From: Hybos culiciformis
Lineage: Eukaryota; Arthropoda; Insecta; Diptera; Hybotidae
Direction of reading: 5' to 3'
DNA length: 64,000 nucleotides
Assembly: GCA_964007475.1 (NCBI GenBank)
Contig: OZ023273.1
Span: forward strand, 9,747,922-9,811,921
Of the stretch, positions 1-21,424 are shown piece by piece. The first letter of the stretch is position 1; each line of letters opens with the position of its first letter. Made by a program: the position numbers and the translations under genes. The notes under the pieces are model-generated. The model saw nothing but the letters and a program-made list of their open reading frames with translations. It did not search any database and had not been told where the DNA came from.

Positions 1-3000
1 TCTTATTTATTTATTATTATAAAAATATTGTCCATGAGACTAGATTACAAAGATAGGTAAATGGTTTTTTCATTGGACAATGAATAACAAAAATTTTACT
101 TTTACTTAAATTATTTGAAAATAATTACATATATAAAATTTTTCCTTAAATATTACTATTCTGTCATTATTACGGCTATCATAAAAAGCTTCTATTTTAT
201 AAAATAAGTATGTAGGTACCCCTTTTCACAATTTTCAATATTTATTTTTTTAGTTTATCCTTAAAGTTTGGTTGAAGTGGTGGAACCTCTGAGGCTTGAA
301 AAGTCCCAGATTAGCGATTTCGGACCGTTTTGTTTGCTCTAAACATTCGAACTCCTAAGTTAACGACCGCCGGTAAAAAAAACCGTGTGGTTAAGACTAG
401 TATATTTATATCTTTGATGAACTAGTCACCTAGGTTTCTGTTACTGGATCCTGATGCGAGAATTTCCAGATAAAGTGGCCTAATGACTCTTTCTCGCTCT
501 CGATCCTCGGTTGCGGCTATAATTAGGAAACTGGTTAGAATTTGAGTCATATTATTGTAACTTGAATTAAATTAAATATAAATAAATTTATGTATCTGAA
601 GATATTAGGATTCATGATTAATAAGTTCTATAATTTTAAGATACAATTTTTTGAAGTGAATAAATAATTATTGTATTCTATAATTTTCAGTTCCATGATA
701 ACAACGACTATTGATTTTTCAAAACGAATTAAAAAAAAAAATAGAATATTTTTAAAAAAAATATATTCCCTTTATAATACAAAACTAATTTTTTGTTTTA
801 TTTCCGGTCATTAATAAATTGTAATTCTATTTAATTAATAAGTTCCGAATATTATTAAGATAAGAATTAAGGAGTATATTTTCAATATATTTTTAACTCT
901 ATATAAAAAATAATTTGGACGTCAAATTATTAAAAAATTGTTTAACATCAGTTCCCTACAATTGAGCCTACAATGTTTAGGACAGCTTGTAGCTAAAAAG
1001 AGACATTGAAGTCCAGCCAGATATTAAAGATATACCTATTTATTAACAAAAATATTTCCGCTCTACTCCGTCCTTCACTAAAATACTTATAATAGCGCAA
1101 TCTCGTTCGCTCTCACCTTGACTGTAAAGGCGACTATACGATTTAGGGTTTGGTAGTTAGAAATTCTCAACCTGCCTACATAATTTTCACATTATCGTAA
1201 ATTAAAAAAAAAATAAATAAAAAAATCATAGGAATTTTACTTCAAAAAATTAATAAAATCTGAACCTGTACTAGGATGTAAAAATTCAATTACTTTCGAT
1301 ATTCAAATACGAAGTATTGATTCCTTTTTAAAATAGATACAATTACATACTTTGTAATCAATACAATTAAATTTTCAGTAACGTTATTGATTACTTTTTC
1401 AAATACAATTATTTTGTAATCAGTACTTTTTTAAATATAAATAATTCCTTTTAAATATATAAGTAATTACTTTTTCAAATACAATTACTATTTTTAATCA
1501 TTACTAGCACCCCCAATAACAAAATATTTGAATTTTTACAGCCCAGCACGTATTAATTTTATTGTGGTTTTGTGATTGATGATAAAAAAAATAAAAAATA
1601 AAAATAAAAATATTAAATAAAGGTATAGGGTATGTAAATATTTATAATCCACAATTTTATTTAAGAAATGTGGATTATAAAAAAAAAATAAAAAAAAAAC
1701 AAAAAGTTACTGTTTCATTAGTAGAAAATTTTTTTTTTTTTTTATTTTATTTTCATTGAATACCTAAAAGCGAAGAAAACTTTTTTTTTTATATATATAT
1801 TATATGTAGCTATATAGATATTCTATTTGTATATGCATATATATAACTTCTTTGCTGTTTAGAAAAAAAAATAAAAAATAAAATTAAAAAAAAAAGAACC
1901 TTTAAGTTATCTTTTAATTATTAAATTTTTGTTCTTTTAGAAATAAAGTTAATTATTATAAAGAATTATGTTTAAATTTATTTTTTAACTTTTATGGTTA
2001 AAATTTAAGTTATGTGTTATACAAATACAATTAATATTAACTTTTTTTTTTTTTGATAAATTTGGGTCAAATTTATTATTCGTATTTTTTTTTTTTTTGT
2101 TTTTTTTGTTAAAGGGAGAAAAAGAAAATTATATGTACTACAGTAAAATTTTTACTAAGAATATTTTTTTTTTTTTTTTTATTTAAAAATAAAATTTTTG
2201 CTTTTAATTTGAATTTTTTTTTTATATTTTTTTAACTTTTTTATAATTTTTTTTTAATTTATTAGCTAAATAAAAATATAATATCTTTATTTATTTATTT
2301 ATTTTTTGTTTAATATTTATTTTTATTATAATAATAATAATAATAATAATAATAATTCTTTTTTTTTAATATTTTCAAAAAAATATTAAAACAAAATTTG
2401 CTAAAAATATTGTAACCGTGTTGTTTAACGAACGAAAAAAAAGCTCGAACTGAAAAAGGAAAAATTTTGTGAAAACTTTCATGAGGGCTTTTTTTTTTTT
2501 GTCTAGAAGACGATGAAAAGAATTGGATAAAAAAAAAAAACAGTTAGATTCCAATGCGCATTCTTCCTCCAACACATAATTTTTTTTTTTTTTTTTTTAA
2601 TTAACACCAAAAGAATTGTCAGTAAAAATTATAGGAAACTACTGAGGCTTGGGTAGATATTATGTTTCCAAGAAATCAAAAAAAAAAAAAAAAACCAAAT
2701 TTGAAGTTGCAGGTAGGATATAAATATTATGTGGGAAGGTTGACGAAATTAAAGTATTATTATTAAAAGATAAAATAAAACCGAAATATTTTTTTTTTTG
2801 GCGATATCTGAAATGGATTAAGTATATCAAAAATTAACATAAGTAGATTCATTAAAATCTAAATGTTGTTCTTGGTGATGAGAGCAGAGGACAGAATGCA
2901 GAAGCTGCACAATATAGAGCTATACGAATAATTCTGAATCTATTTCCTATATACTGTCAACGATTGAGTGATTCGAACAGAGGATCGTTTTAAATGTTAT

Positions 3001-6000
3001 TTTTATTACTCTTATGATGAAAAATAAATTGTATCCAAATTATTTATGTGATAAATTAAAATTAGTGGAAAAGAGAAGCAGGATAATGTCAGGAATTGTT
3101 CAGACATAAGTTTAAGGTTCAAGATTATGTCGTTATGTGAAATGCTAAGAATATAAATGTTAATTTAAAATGGAGTTAGAAAATTTAATGGATTACACAC
3201 AGTTGGAATTAGAAATGAAAAGAAGTATATTGGAAAATTAAAAAAAAAAATTATTATTCAGTTTAAAGAAATAATTTTAATTCAATTGGATTGTGAATAT
3301 AATATATTTTTAATGTTATAAATGAATAAAATAATAAAAAAAAAAATTGTAAATTTAAAATAATTGAAATAAACTTAATAAATTTATCAGTTCAATGTAT
3401 TTTCACAGTTCGAAACTAACTAGGCCAGTTATCACATACATTCACTAAATAAATATTGAAGATAAACATTTATTTTCAGTTCTACAAATAATTGACTTTT
3501 TTCACTTATTCAGAAACTGATTTATTTAAGTACATATTTCTGTTTTAATTTTTTATTCGAAAGTAAAAGTCCAAAATGAGACTTATTTTTTTAATTTTGT
3601 TTAACAAACAGACATAACGATTTGCCTATAGAAAATGAAAGAGATATTAAGTTAATAGTTAAATTTTTTTTTTGCTCATCAGAGTAGAAACAACTATAAT
3701 GCAAAAGAATCTGATGATAAAGCAGATAATTTGATCTTTTTAAACACCTTCTGCCTAGTTGTTAGCTTATTAAAGTTTAATTATCAATAAAATTCTTTAA
3801 AATCTTAATATCTTAATTTGTTTATTACTCATTTCTTTTGTGCAGTAAAAAATCATTTGAAACCAAATATTTATTACTTAAAAAGGAAAATCCATGTTTC
3901 CATATGGTATTCAGTAATTTTAAATTATTTTCTTCCATAACATAAAAAAAGGTTTATTTTGTTATTTTATTTTAAAGATTATAATACATAAAAAAAAAAA
4001 ATAATGCAGACGTAGTGCACTTTAAATCCTACGCACAACACAAACATTATAAATTGTGCTTGCCTGAAAGTAACAAACTTTAAAGTTTTTTTTCTTTTCC
4101 AAACGCCTACAGAATAAAATAATTCTTGTGAGCAAACTATATGGTAACATCCGTTTTTATAAAAGCTTTTCGCTTTATAACAATTTTATTATTTAAAATT
4201 TTTCTTCAAACTTTATATTTTTTGAAAATATTAAATAATATACACAAAAAGAAGAAAAAGAAGTTAATAAAATAAAAGTTGAAAAAAAAAAAAAACTGAA
4301 ACATTTCCTTTAATATTTGGTATGGGGGGACATTCTTTTGGATAAATTTTGATTTTGTGTGTAGGTTTAATAGCTCCTATTATGATTGTTATCAATTTAA
4401 TGTCGAAGTTTCAATGTGGAGAAAAAAATTGTTGTTTTTTTTTTTTTTTTGTCAGCGGTTCAGTTCGAATTGCGCAGGTTTACACATTGAGATGTTATTT
4501 TATAATCATATATAATGAAGGTACATAATAATAATAATTTTATAAAATATCTACTCTAATTTTATAAGAAAAAAAATAAAACAAAAATATAAATATTTTG
4601 AAAGCTTTTTTCCCTTTTTAAGTAAACTTTTTATTCCCTTCAAATACAGGATGATTAACTTTGTTGATAATTTTTTAAACAAGGAAACTATGGGAACTGT
4701 TATACATTATATATATTGTACTGTAAATTTAATTTAATTTAAATTTCTTAATGAAAAGAATATAATCTGCATACTAAAACGGCAATTGATTAAATTGGGA
4801 TATTATCACAGAGAAACACAGAAGAATAATTTCATATAACTTTATTTAAGTATGAAATAACTGGCGGGAATTAGCTCCATTTTTACAAATACTATCAAAT
4901 GGAGCTGAATGACAGTTGTTTTTTTTTCATAGTTCATAGTTCTCACAACAACATCAAGTTGCTCAATATAAGTGGCATCTTTAAAAATAATTCTTGAAAT
5001 TAAAAAAAAAAAATTAGTTTAATTTTAATATTAAATATTAATTACAGGTTATCTACCTAAGTTAAGTAAACTTTTGTGATATTATGAATATCAACTTCAA
5101 GTTTCCAATTAATCTGCGATCTAGGCTGTTGAAAAATTTTCTTGTAGGTACTGGTATACATACATGTATATGTTTTGGTTTGATAACTTAATAACGGGAC
5201 TGATGAATGACTATTATACCTCCTAAGATCTTTATATAATAATTTTGACAAGGCATACCTAGGTAGGAATAATTGTAGGAAATATTTTCAACCGTTTATT
5301 TAACGTTCAAAGTAATCCAGTCAAATGCAATTAGTAATAACTACTTCATAGTTAAATTATTTTTCAACATTTATTCTACAAGAATATTTTAATAAATTTC
5401 TTACCTACCTACCTATTGAGAAATGTGGCTCCTGCGAGATTGACTTTATAGACAAAAAAGATTTTACCTAATATTCGTAGGTAGTAACCTATAACCCAGG
5501 CCCAGGAATGACTGGTTTCCTAGAAAGTTATATTCTTGTAAGACAGCTTGAAACCCATTTTTCGAAAGTGAGTAAGTAGTGATATAGGTAGGTAGGTAGG
5601 TACAATCCAGGCTGATATTTTTGACGCATTCAAAGGGAGCAGGGGAGTAGGATTTCTTGAAATCCTGTTAAACCGTAGCCGTTCTCAATTTTTGTTATGC
5701 GAAAATAGATTTAAAAATTTCAGGCACAAATTTGTCGAGAATTTATTTCATTATTATTTATTAAAATGCGCTTTAAGACGACAGCAATTTTCGAAGTTTT
5801 TTGTTTGCTAATTACGTATGGGAATTTTTTTTTTGTTTTTTTTTTTTATGAAAAATTTATTTTTAACTTTTTTGGATATTTTTCAACAAAAAAAAAAAAA
5901 TTCTGAATTACTGAAATCGAATAATAAAAATTTAATTCAAAGATTTTCAAAATAAAAAAAAATTTATTTTTATTAAAATTAAATTCTTATTTCGTTTTAA

Positions 6001-6599
6001 ATTCAAAAATTAAAAAATAAATTAAATAAAAAAAATACCTATTAGATATGAAATTAAATTACTTTTTTTTTATTTTCCTTTTTTTTTTAAATTAATTTTC
6101 TTCCATTGCACTTTTTTTTCTTTTTTTTTTTTTTTTAAGAAAATTCTATTGTTTTTATTTTTTACATTTTTATTTCTAATTTCAAAACTTAAAATGAATC
6201 AAGTTTCTTTTTCTTTTTTTTTAATTAATTTAATTATTTATTTTTAAATTAAGATTTTATTTTTATTTAATAAAAAAAAAAAATCACAGACTTGACTTTT
6301 TCGTGATTTTTTCTTCCCAGATTGGCAAAAAAATTGTGCAAGCGACGTAAAGCTCGAAAAATGTCAAAAAGTAAATTTATTTTGTTCACAGCAGCTCATA
6401 TGTTCAGCTTGTTTTATTTAGCGCTACTGCTATTTGGCAAAAGCATCTTTTAAACGCTTTAAATTAATAATTGATTTTTTTTTTCATAATGCTTTGGTAC
6501 CAACTACTGCCGCAGAGTCCCAGCTAATTGTACCTGAATAGAAAAAATATCTATATTGCAAATTTTTCGAGAAAAATACAAAATTTCTACAGAAATTTT
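1..6599. other. AT-rich region without a supportable gene
   Basis: I see no coding exon here. The open frames are short, low-complexity and made of homopolymer runs. The stretch holds many A or T runs of ten or more bases, a TAA microsatellite, a TAGG microsatellite at 5,584-5,600 and degenerate repeats of ATTACTTTTTCAAATACAAT at about 1,280-1,510. Two patches (about 270-540 and 960-1,170) are clearly less AT-rich than the rest and contain CTCGCTCTC-like strings; I could not identify them. They may be old transposon pieces. Confidence 0.6.
2328..2356. repeat. TAA microsatellite
   Basis: A run of about nine perfect ATA/TAA units, read directly. It sits within AT-rich non-coding sequence. Confidence 0.9.
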
Positions 6600-6605
6600 C
6601 TAAAA

Positions 6606-6880
6606 CCAATGAACTTATATATAAGGAAGAGTATATTATTATTGCAAGTGAAGCTTTTTCATTTTTCAAAGTACCGTATTTGCCTATTTCAATTGTCAAA
6701 AAAGGAACAAAAAAAAGAAAAATTCGTAAAAACAAAAATGTTTATGAATTTTTCTTTTTTTTTGTTCCTTTTTTGACAATTGAAATAGGCAAATACGATA
6801 TTTTGAAAAAAATAAAAAAGCTTCATTGGCTTTAATAGTAAAATACATAATTTACTCTTCCTTATATATAAGTTCATTGG
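6606..6880. mobile_element. Fold-back MITE, 275 bp
   Basis: The left arm starts CCAATGAACTTATATATAAG and the right arm ends with its reverse complement, followed by more inner pairing (for example the two copies of TTGACAATTGAAATAGGCAA in opposite orientation). The whole element can fold into one long hairpin around about 6,740. It is flanked by the direct repeat CTAAAA at 6,600-6,605 and 6,881-6,886. This could be counted as 8 bp (CTAAAACC) if the first two Cs of the element belong to the duplication. There is no coding capacity, so this is a non-autonomous inverted-repeat element of unassigned superfamily. Confidence 0.8.
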
Positions 6881-7079
6881 CTAAAACCTACCATTTTTTT
6901 CACATAATTAGGACATATTTTATTTGCTCGAATAAATCTAAATAAACAACGCTGTGTTTTGTCAGTTGAATCTGATTTAATTCACATTTAATTCAAGTTT
7001 AAAACACCTAAATTTTTGTATAATGAATCTCCTTTAATTCAACAACTATTCATGAATATTTGCGGAACCTCATTTAACC

Positions 7080-8207
7080 GGCGCCGTGACATTTGTCCGC
7101 GGGACATTTGTCCGCGATGAAATTTGTATGGAAAACTTCGCGAACAAATGTCATTTTGCAAAATGTCATTTGTCCGCGATTGTAAAATGACATTTGTCCG
7201 CCGCGGACAAATGTCCCAAAATTAGCGGACCAATGACATTTTGCAAAATGACATTTGTCCGCGATTGAATTTTCTAACTTTAGCGGACAAATGTCATTTT
7301 GCAAAATGTCATTTGTCCGCGATTGATTTTTCGAATTTTTAGCGGACAAATGTCATTTTGCAAAATGTCATTTGTCCGCGATTGAAATTTTTAATTTTTA
7401 GCGGACAAATGTCATTTTGCAAAATGTCATTTGTCCGCGATTGATTTTTCATTTCGTTTAGCGGACAAATGTCATTTTGCAAAATGTCATTTGTCCGCGA
7501 TTGATTTTTCAATTTTGGAGATACTGCAGATTACGTGAACCACTCAGAATCGTCTGAAGCTTGGAAAAGGGAAGAGGGGTAGAGTCCCCCCAAATTGTTC
7601 ATACATTTTGTATATGCAATTTTTTTTTTTTGCCCGATTTGCCCTTTAAAGAGAGGGCGGTGGGGGGCGGCGGGCGGGCGGGTGGACTGGTGGTTGGTCA
7701 GTGGGATTTGCGGCTGACGCCGCAAATCCCACTGACCAACCACCAGTCCACCCGCCCGCCCGCCGCCCCCCACCGCCCTCTCTTGTTGTGTCGATTCTGA
7801 TTGGTTCACGTCATCTGCACTTTAGCCTCAAATTTTTAGCGGACATATGTCATTTTCCAAAATGTCATTTGTCCGCGATTGCTTTTTTTAATTTTTAGCG
7901 GACAAATGTCATTTTGCAAAATGTCATTTGTCCGCGATTGATTTTTTAAATTTTTAGCGGACAAATGTCATTTTGCAAAATGTCATTTGTCCGCGATTGA
8001 TTTTTCAGATTTTTAGCGGACAAATGTCATTTTGCAAAATGTCATTTGTCCGCGATTAATTTTTATCGCGGACAAATGACATTTTGGAAAATGTCATTTG
8101 TCCGCGGCGGACAAAAGACATTTTGAATCGCGGACAAATGTCATTTTTATGTCCGCGATACAAAAACAAATCGCGGACAAATGTCCCGCGGACAAATGTC
8201 CAACCCC
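7080..8207. mobile_element. Satellite-bearing inverted-repeat element, 9-bp TSD
   Basis: The element is flanked by perfect 9-bp direct repeats CATTTAACC (7,071-7,079 and 8,208-8,216). Its ends are inverted and contain two tandem copies of GGACATTTGTCCGC. The body is an array of roughly 57-60-bp units, each with the near-palindrome GCGGACAAATG...TTTTGCAAAA...CATTTGTCCGC, joined by GATTGATTTTT spacers. The units point the same way across the centre and flip near the right end. A different element is inserted at 7,517-7,827. A 9-bp TSD, long inverted ends and internal tandem repeats fit a non-autonomous Mutator-like element (MULE); that assignment is inference, because no transposase is present. 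Confidence 0.8.
7517..7827. mobile_element. GC-rich fold-back element, copy 1 (nested, 311 bp)
   Basis: Terminal inverted repeats match the family consensus GGCTAAAGTGCAGATGACG...; the right end is intact and the left end has drifted. The TSD is TCAATTTT (7,509-7,516) versus TCAAATTT (7,828-7,835), 7 of 8 identical. The core at 7,649-7,784 is a perfect 136-bp palindrome with 66-bp arms and a 4-base loop, very GC-rich in an AT-rich genome and carrying G-runs that could form a G-quadruplex. The element is inserted in the tandem-repeat body of the 7,080-8,207 element, so it is younger. Copy 2 is at 19,948-20,452. Confidence 0.85.
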
Positions 8208-8216
8208 CATTTAACC

Positions 8217-8967
8217 CATAGTCTATAAAACTTATTAACCTCTTTCTGTTTTTCACCCTTTGGCAGAACAACTCAAATAAACTTTCAACTCGTCTGCCTG
8301 TCTCATGCTTTAATCTCAGCATTGGCAACATCGATTAAGAATGTAAACAAAAAATAAAATTAATTTTTGATGATTTGTTTGCTTTCCGTCGCAACGTTAG
8401 GGGAAGAAAAACTAATTTTTGGTAAAAATTAATTGTACGCATTGTGGAAAAATAAATATTATTAATTGTTTGTTACTAATTTAATTTGTACCCATTATTT
8501 TCTTGAAAATTATTTTAAAAAGTAAGTTGTAATCTCTAGTTTCCATGTCTAAAATTTGTTAGAATATTTGCATCCCGCTGACCCATTTGAATAACCAACA
8601 AACGCCGGTAATAATTCAATAAATTGAATCTGAATCAATAATGAATAAAAAAATAAACGTTTACCATCGTTTACTCTTATTCGCATGAGAATTATTGTTT
8701 CTTGACAAGAACATAACAATTAAGAAACAACACGATTATGTTTAACATCATTCAAGTTCAAATCGGCATTAAGTACAGCAATAGCACCCAAGACACAACC
8801 CTTATTCATATTCTAATCTCAAGTTTCGATATCCTCTGTCTCAAATAGGTACCTATATTCTAATCATACTTCGTACCTATCTTGGAAAATGATAAAAATT
8901 TCTTCGAAGAAAGCGTAGACAATTTTTAATAATAAAGTGAAATTTTCGTACTTTTAGGGTTAACAAA
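8217..8967. other. Upstream region of EFTUD2
   Basis: No coding exon is seen. A good 3' splice site (CTTTTAG, AG at 8,955-8,956) lies 11 bases before the EFTUD2 start codon, so part of this stretch is probably a 5'-UTR intron, with the first non-coding exon and promoter further upstream. I cannot place the transcription start. Confidence 0.4.
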
Positions 8968-13043
<4,076 letters not shown>

Positions 13044-14649
13044 TTTGAATGTGAAATATATAAAAGTGAACATTTTGTATGAGCAGTGTCTACTTTTTTT
13101 TCTTGTTAATTATAATAAAAATAAAAATTTTAGAAATAAGTGTATTTAAAGAAAATTATTTGACTTAAGAGGATCTGATAACCAACAAACAAAGGATCTG
13201 ATAACCAACAAAAATTGCCGAATTTTGATGCAAACGCCTTTTAAAACCATTTCAAAGTAAAATTTTTAAATTATATTTCTTTCATTAAATCCGGACTGTT
13301 TCATATTTGAAAATGGTATAAAACTTTTTAAGGCTAAGTGCACGTAATCTCTTCAAAACTATTTTACAAAATAAAAGAAAATATAATGACAAAATGGTAT
13401 ACACTTTTTAGTGTTTCTAACCAATTTATCAATCATTTTTTTTATACATGGTCAATCACTCTGAATGTAAAAATAAGGTCAACACTCATTCGACTGTTGC
13501 GGAATAATTGCAATTAGTAACATAGATACTTATACTTTTCTCATATATTTCTATTAAATATGATGACACACAAGTACAAATACTTGAATTTTCTTTCAAA
13601 TGAGTTGAACAATAGTATTAGTGCTTCAAGTAGAACTTCTAGGAAATAAAATCCAAAATGTTAGGATTAAAAATTTTTTTTTTAATTATTTTTAATCATC
13701 TAGATAGTTTTTAGATATCTAGAATATAATTATCGTACATTTTTGGATTTTAATATTGCATATTAAAATATATATATATTTATCTATTACAAAAATAAAA
13801 TATTTTCAAAAAAATTTATAAACAAATCTCATTTTAGAATTAAACAAAATTTTCAATTACATACTTTTTTCTTTTAAGTACTCTTAAAATTTAAGGCAAA
13901 GGCTCACATAATGTTGCACAAAGCAAAAAATATAAAAATAAAATATACAAAAGTAAATATATAATACATAATTATTTTATATGGCTTATTTGTTTTTTTC
14001 CTTTTTTTATTTATATATTTAAAAAATTAAATTTATTTATGTGAACAAATTTTTTAGTTAGTTAATTTTAATTTGGTTGCATTTATAATACCGACGAATG
14101 AATAAGTATATAATGTTTATTAAAATTTTACAAATATTATTCCATGAACCATTTTTTTTACTTTTCATTTGTTATAACAAAAAATTATCATCTTTATATA
14201 TTTGAAAGTTTTTTGTAAGTCATGTCTATTTTATAGCGATTTAATATCTTTTTTGTTTTTTTTTTTTACAAACTATATATGCTTGGGAAGGATTCTGCCA
14301 AAGTAAAGAAAAGAAACAAAATCATTTGTCTTAATTATTGAAAAAATTATCAAAAACCGAAATATAAAATGTAGAATCTGTAGTATTATTGTTAAATTAA
14401 AGACTGGAATCTATTTGTATATTTCAACGTGTTTTGTAAGTATACTAATAAAATAATTATGCCATTTACTTTGTTCTTAAACAAAAAAAAAACATCTAAT
14501 GTGCTAGAATTACATTTCTATGGTGGAAATTTTAATTCTAAATTGCTTTATCGAATAAACGATTAACATTTACAGGGCAGATCATTTTGAAAAAAAAAAT
14601 AAAGCGAGAAATAAAAAATATATGTAAATATTTTATCTTAAAATCTAAT
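13044..14649. other. Convergent intergenic and 3'-UTR region
   Basis: Lies between the EFTUD2 and p38 stop codons. No coding exon is seen. It holds both 3' UTRs, a short tandem duplication at 13,171-13,213 and AT-rich sequence. Confidence 0.6.
13171..13213. repeat. Tandem duplication of a 23-bp unit
   Basis: GGATCTGATAACCAACAAA appears twice head to tail with a 23-bp period, just past the EFTUD2 3' end. Confidence 0.85.
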
Positions 14650-19382
<4,733 letters not shown>

Positions 19383-19939
19383 TTTTAATTAAATTTTTGT
19401 TCTGTTTTATTAAGTTTTAACAATTTATAAAATAAATAAGGAAAGAAAAAAAAAAGAAACGGGCGCAATTGGGAAAAAAAAATCTCAAAAAATTAATAAA
19501 TTTTGTAATTTTTATGCTAGCTGATGCTGAACTCTTTGACTTTTTTTCTCCTAATTTTTGACATATACATTACTAAATTTTCCTAAACTACAAGCAAAGC
19601 CACCGCCATTTTTCCGCTATGCAAAATGAAGATATGATGCCACCACTAAACAGACTTGAGTAGCTAGCTTTATAGCGCTAATGTTAAATAAATTAAATCT
19701 TAAATATCTTTTGATTCCGATATTGCCCGCACAAAAAAATTAACGAACTCATATTTTCATGTTCCTCGAAGGAAACTTCTTGTATACAAGCGGTTGTGAA
19801 AGGAAGACACAAGGGGTAGAGTATTAGTGTGCATGCATCATTAAAATTTTATTTAAAAAACATTTACGGAAGAAGTTTTTTTCAAATTGAATATCGGAAT
19901 TTGCAAAAAAATTGAATATTGAAAATGATTGCAAAATAT
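19383..19939. other. p38 upstream region
   Basis: Start-proximal half of the divergent p38/Rad21 intergenic region. It contains the p38 5' UTR and probably its promoter. I see no coding exon and cannot place a TATA box with confidence. Confidence 0.4.
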
Positions 19940-19947
19940 TTTTGTTT

Positions 19948-20452
19948 GGCTAAAGTGCAGATGACGTGAACCACTCAGAATGGGCTGAAACTTGGTGGGG
20001 GGTAGAGGCGGTGCCCAAACCCCCAAAACTGAAATCAGTTCTTGGGGCTCGGGCCCCGTTTCGGAGATAGGGCCCACCAAAGTTTTCATACATTTTGTAT
20101 GGGGAATTTTTTTTTTTTGCTCGAGTTGCCCCATTTTTTTTGTAGAGAGTATAGGGGGTATTCCAGAACGAGCCGCAAATCCCACTGACCAACCACCAGA
20201 CTGCCCGCCCGCCGCCCCCCACCCCCCTCTCGTTCTGGAATCCCCCTTTATCATTTTCCAAAAAATTGGGCAAATCGGGCACAAAAAAAATTTTTTCCAT
20301 ACAAAAATGTATGAAAACTTTGGGGGGCCCTATCTCTGAAACGGGGCCTGAGTCCCAAGAACTGATTTCAGTTTTAGGGGTTTGGCATCGCCTCTACCCC
20401 CCCACCAAGTTTCAGCCAATTCTGAGTGGTTCACGTCATCTGCACTTACGCC
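19948..20452. mobile_element. GC-rich fold-back element, copy 2 (505 bp)
   Basis: Starts GGCTAAAGTGCAGATGACG and ends with its near-complement. A perfect 8-bp TSD TTTTGTTT lies at 19,940-19,947 and 20,453-20,460. The arms are about 200 bp each and nearly complementary (for example AACTGAAATCAGTTCTTGGG on the left against its complement on the right). The loop carries one C-rich block, similar to one arm of the copy 1 palindrome. The open frames through it come from the repeat itself. It is non-autonomous and its superfamily is unclear; an 8-bp TSD allows hAT, P or MULE-like. Confidence 0.88.
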
Positions 20453-20460
20453 TTTTGTTT

Positions 20461-21424
20461 CAAGAAGTTTTCGGGAGAAACACTTGAGATTTTTATTATT
20501 TACTTCTTTTTTTTTTAATTTTAATTAAATCTTCTAAAAATCTTAAAATTAAAAAATAAATATTCAATTTACTTAGCTTACCAATTGCTGTTAACTTTGC
20601 TTATCATTTTTGACATACAGAAATTGCCGTTACAAAAAAAATGCTAATTATTTTTCTAATTTTCACAATCTGGCAACGCGAATCGCCATTTTGCATTTTA
20701 TATACTTATGTGAAATTGTGAAAGTGAATCGTGAATAATTGTGTTTTAAAAATTTTAATTATTTTTAGTTTTGCATGAAATTCAAATAATAATTAAATAA
20801 ATTTATAAAATTCATTAAATATATATAATTTTAATTGTTTTATAATCAAAAATTACAAGAAAAATAGAAAATTAAAAATTTAGGGCGCCAACAAACAACG
20901 CTGTGGCTGTGTATGAAAATAATAAAAAAAAAAATATTACGCATCATTTTTTTTTCCTACAGCAAAAAAAAAGCGAAGCTACAAACCAAAATAAGTGACA
21001 GATTTTATTTTTAATTTTAAAGTATAAAAACTATTTTTTATTTTTATTTAATCTTATTTTTTTTTTTAAATTTAATTATAATTAAGTGAAAAAAAAAAAA
21101 CAGAAACAATTTATTATTGTAAAAAATTGTTGAAATATTTAAACAAAAAAAAAATAAAATGAAAAAATTTAAAAATATTGTGTTCTTATAAAAAAAAAAA
21201 TTTCGTTTATTTTTTTTTTTCCAAAATGGACGAAAAAAATAAAAAAAAAATACCCACTACTACTGAAATTATTAATTATGAAAAATTTATTTTTTACGAA
21301 AAAACATAAGAAAAAAAAGAAAAGAAATTTCATTTTGTTATTAAATTTAAAAATAAAAAATTAAGTTAAAAAAGTTTTTACCTAAATTGATTGATAAAAA
21401 ATTTTAAATTAGAAATAAAAAAAA
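20461..21424. other. Rad21 upstream region
   Basis: Probable promoter and 5' UTR of Rad21. A short less AT-rich patch at about 20,660-20,740 (CTGGCAACGCGAATCGCC) is the best promoter-like candidate. The remainder up to the ATG is A/T runs. No coding exon. Confidence 0.35.

Noticed and set aside
7074..7349. 91-codon open frame on the minus strand, with similar ones at 7,531-7,898 and 8,056-8,331
   Set aside because: They are read through repeat units and inverted arms and encode the same repeat in several frames; no known protein.
7080..8207. Regularly spaced palindromic repeats that could suggest a CRISPR array
   Set aside because: The spacers are also repeats, the unit is itself a near-palindrome, there are no cas genes, and the block has transposon ends with a 9-bp TSD in a eukaryotic genome.
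19853..20487. Overlapping open frames of 73-143 codons on both strands
   Set aside because: They lie in the GC-rich fold-back element; its inverted arms give mirror-image frames on both strands.
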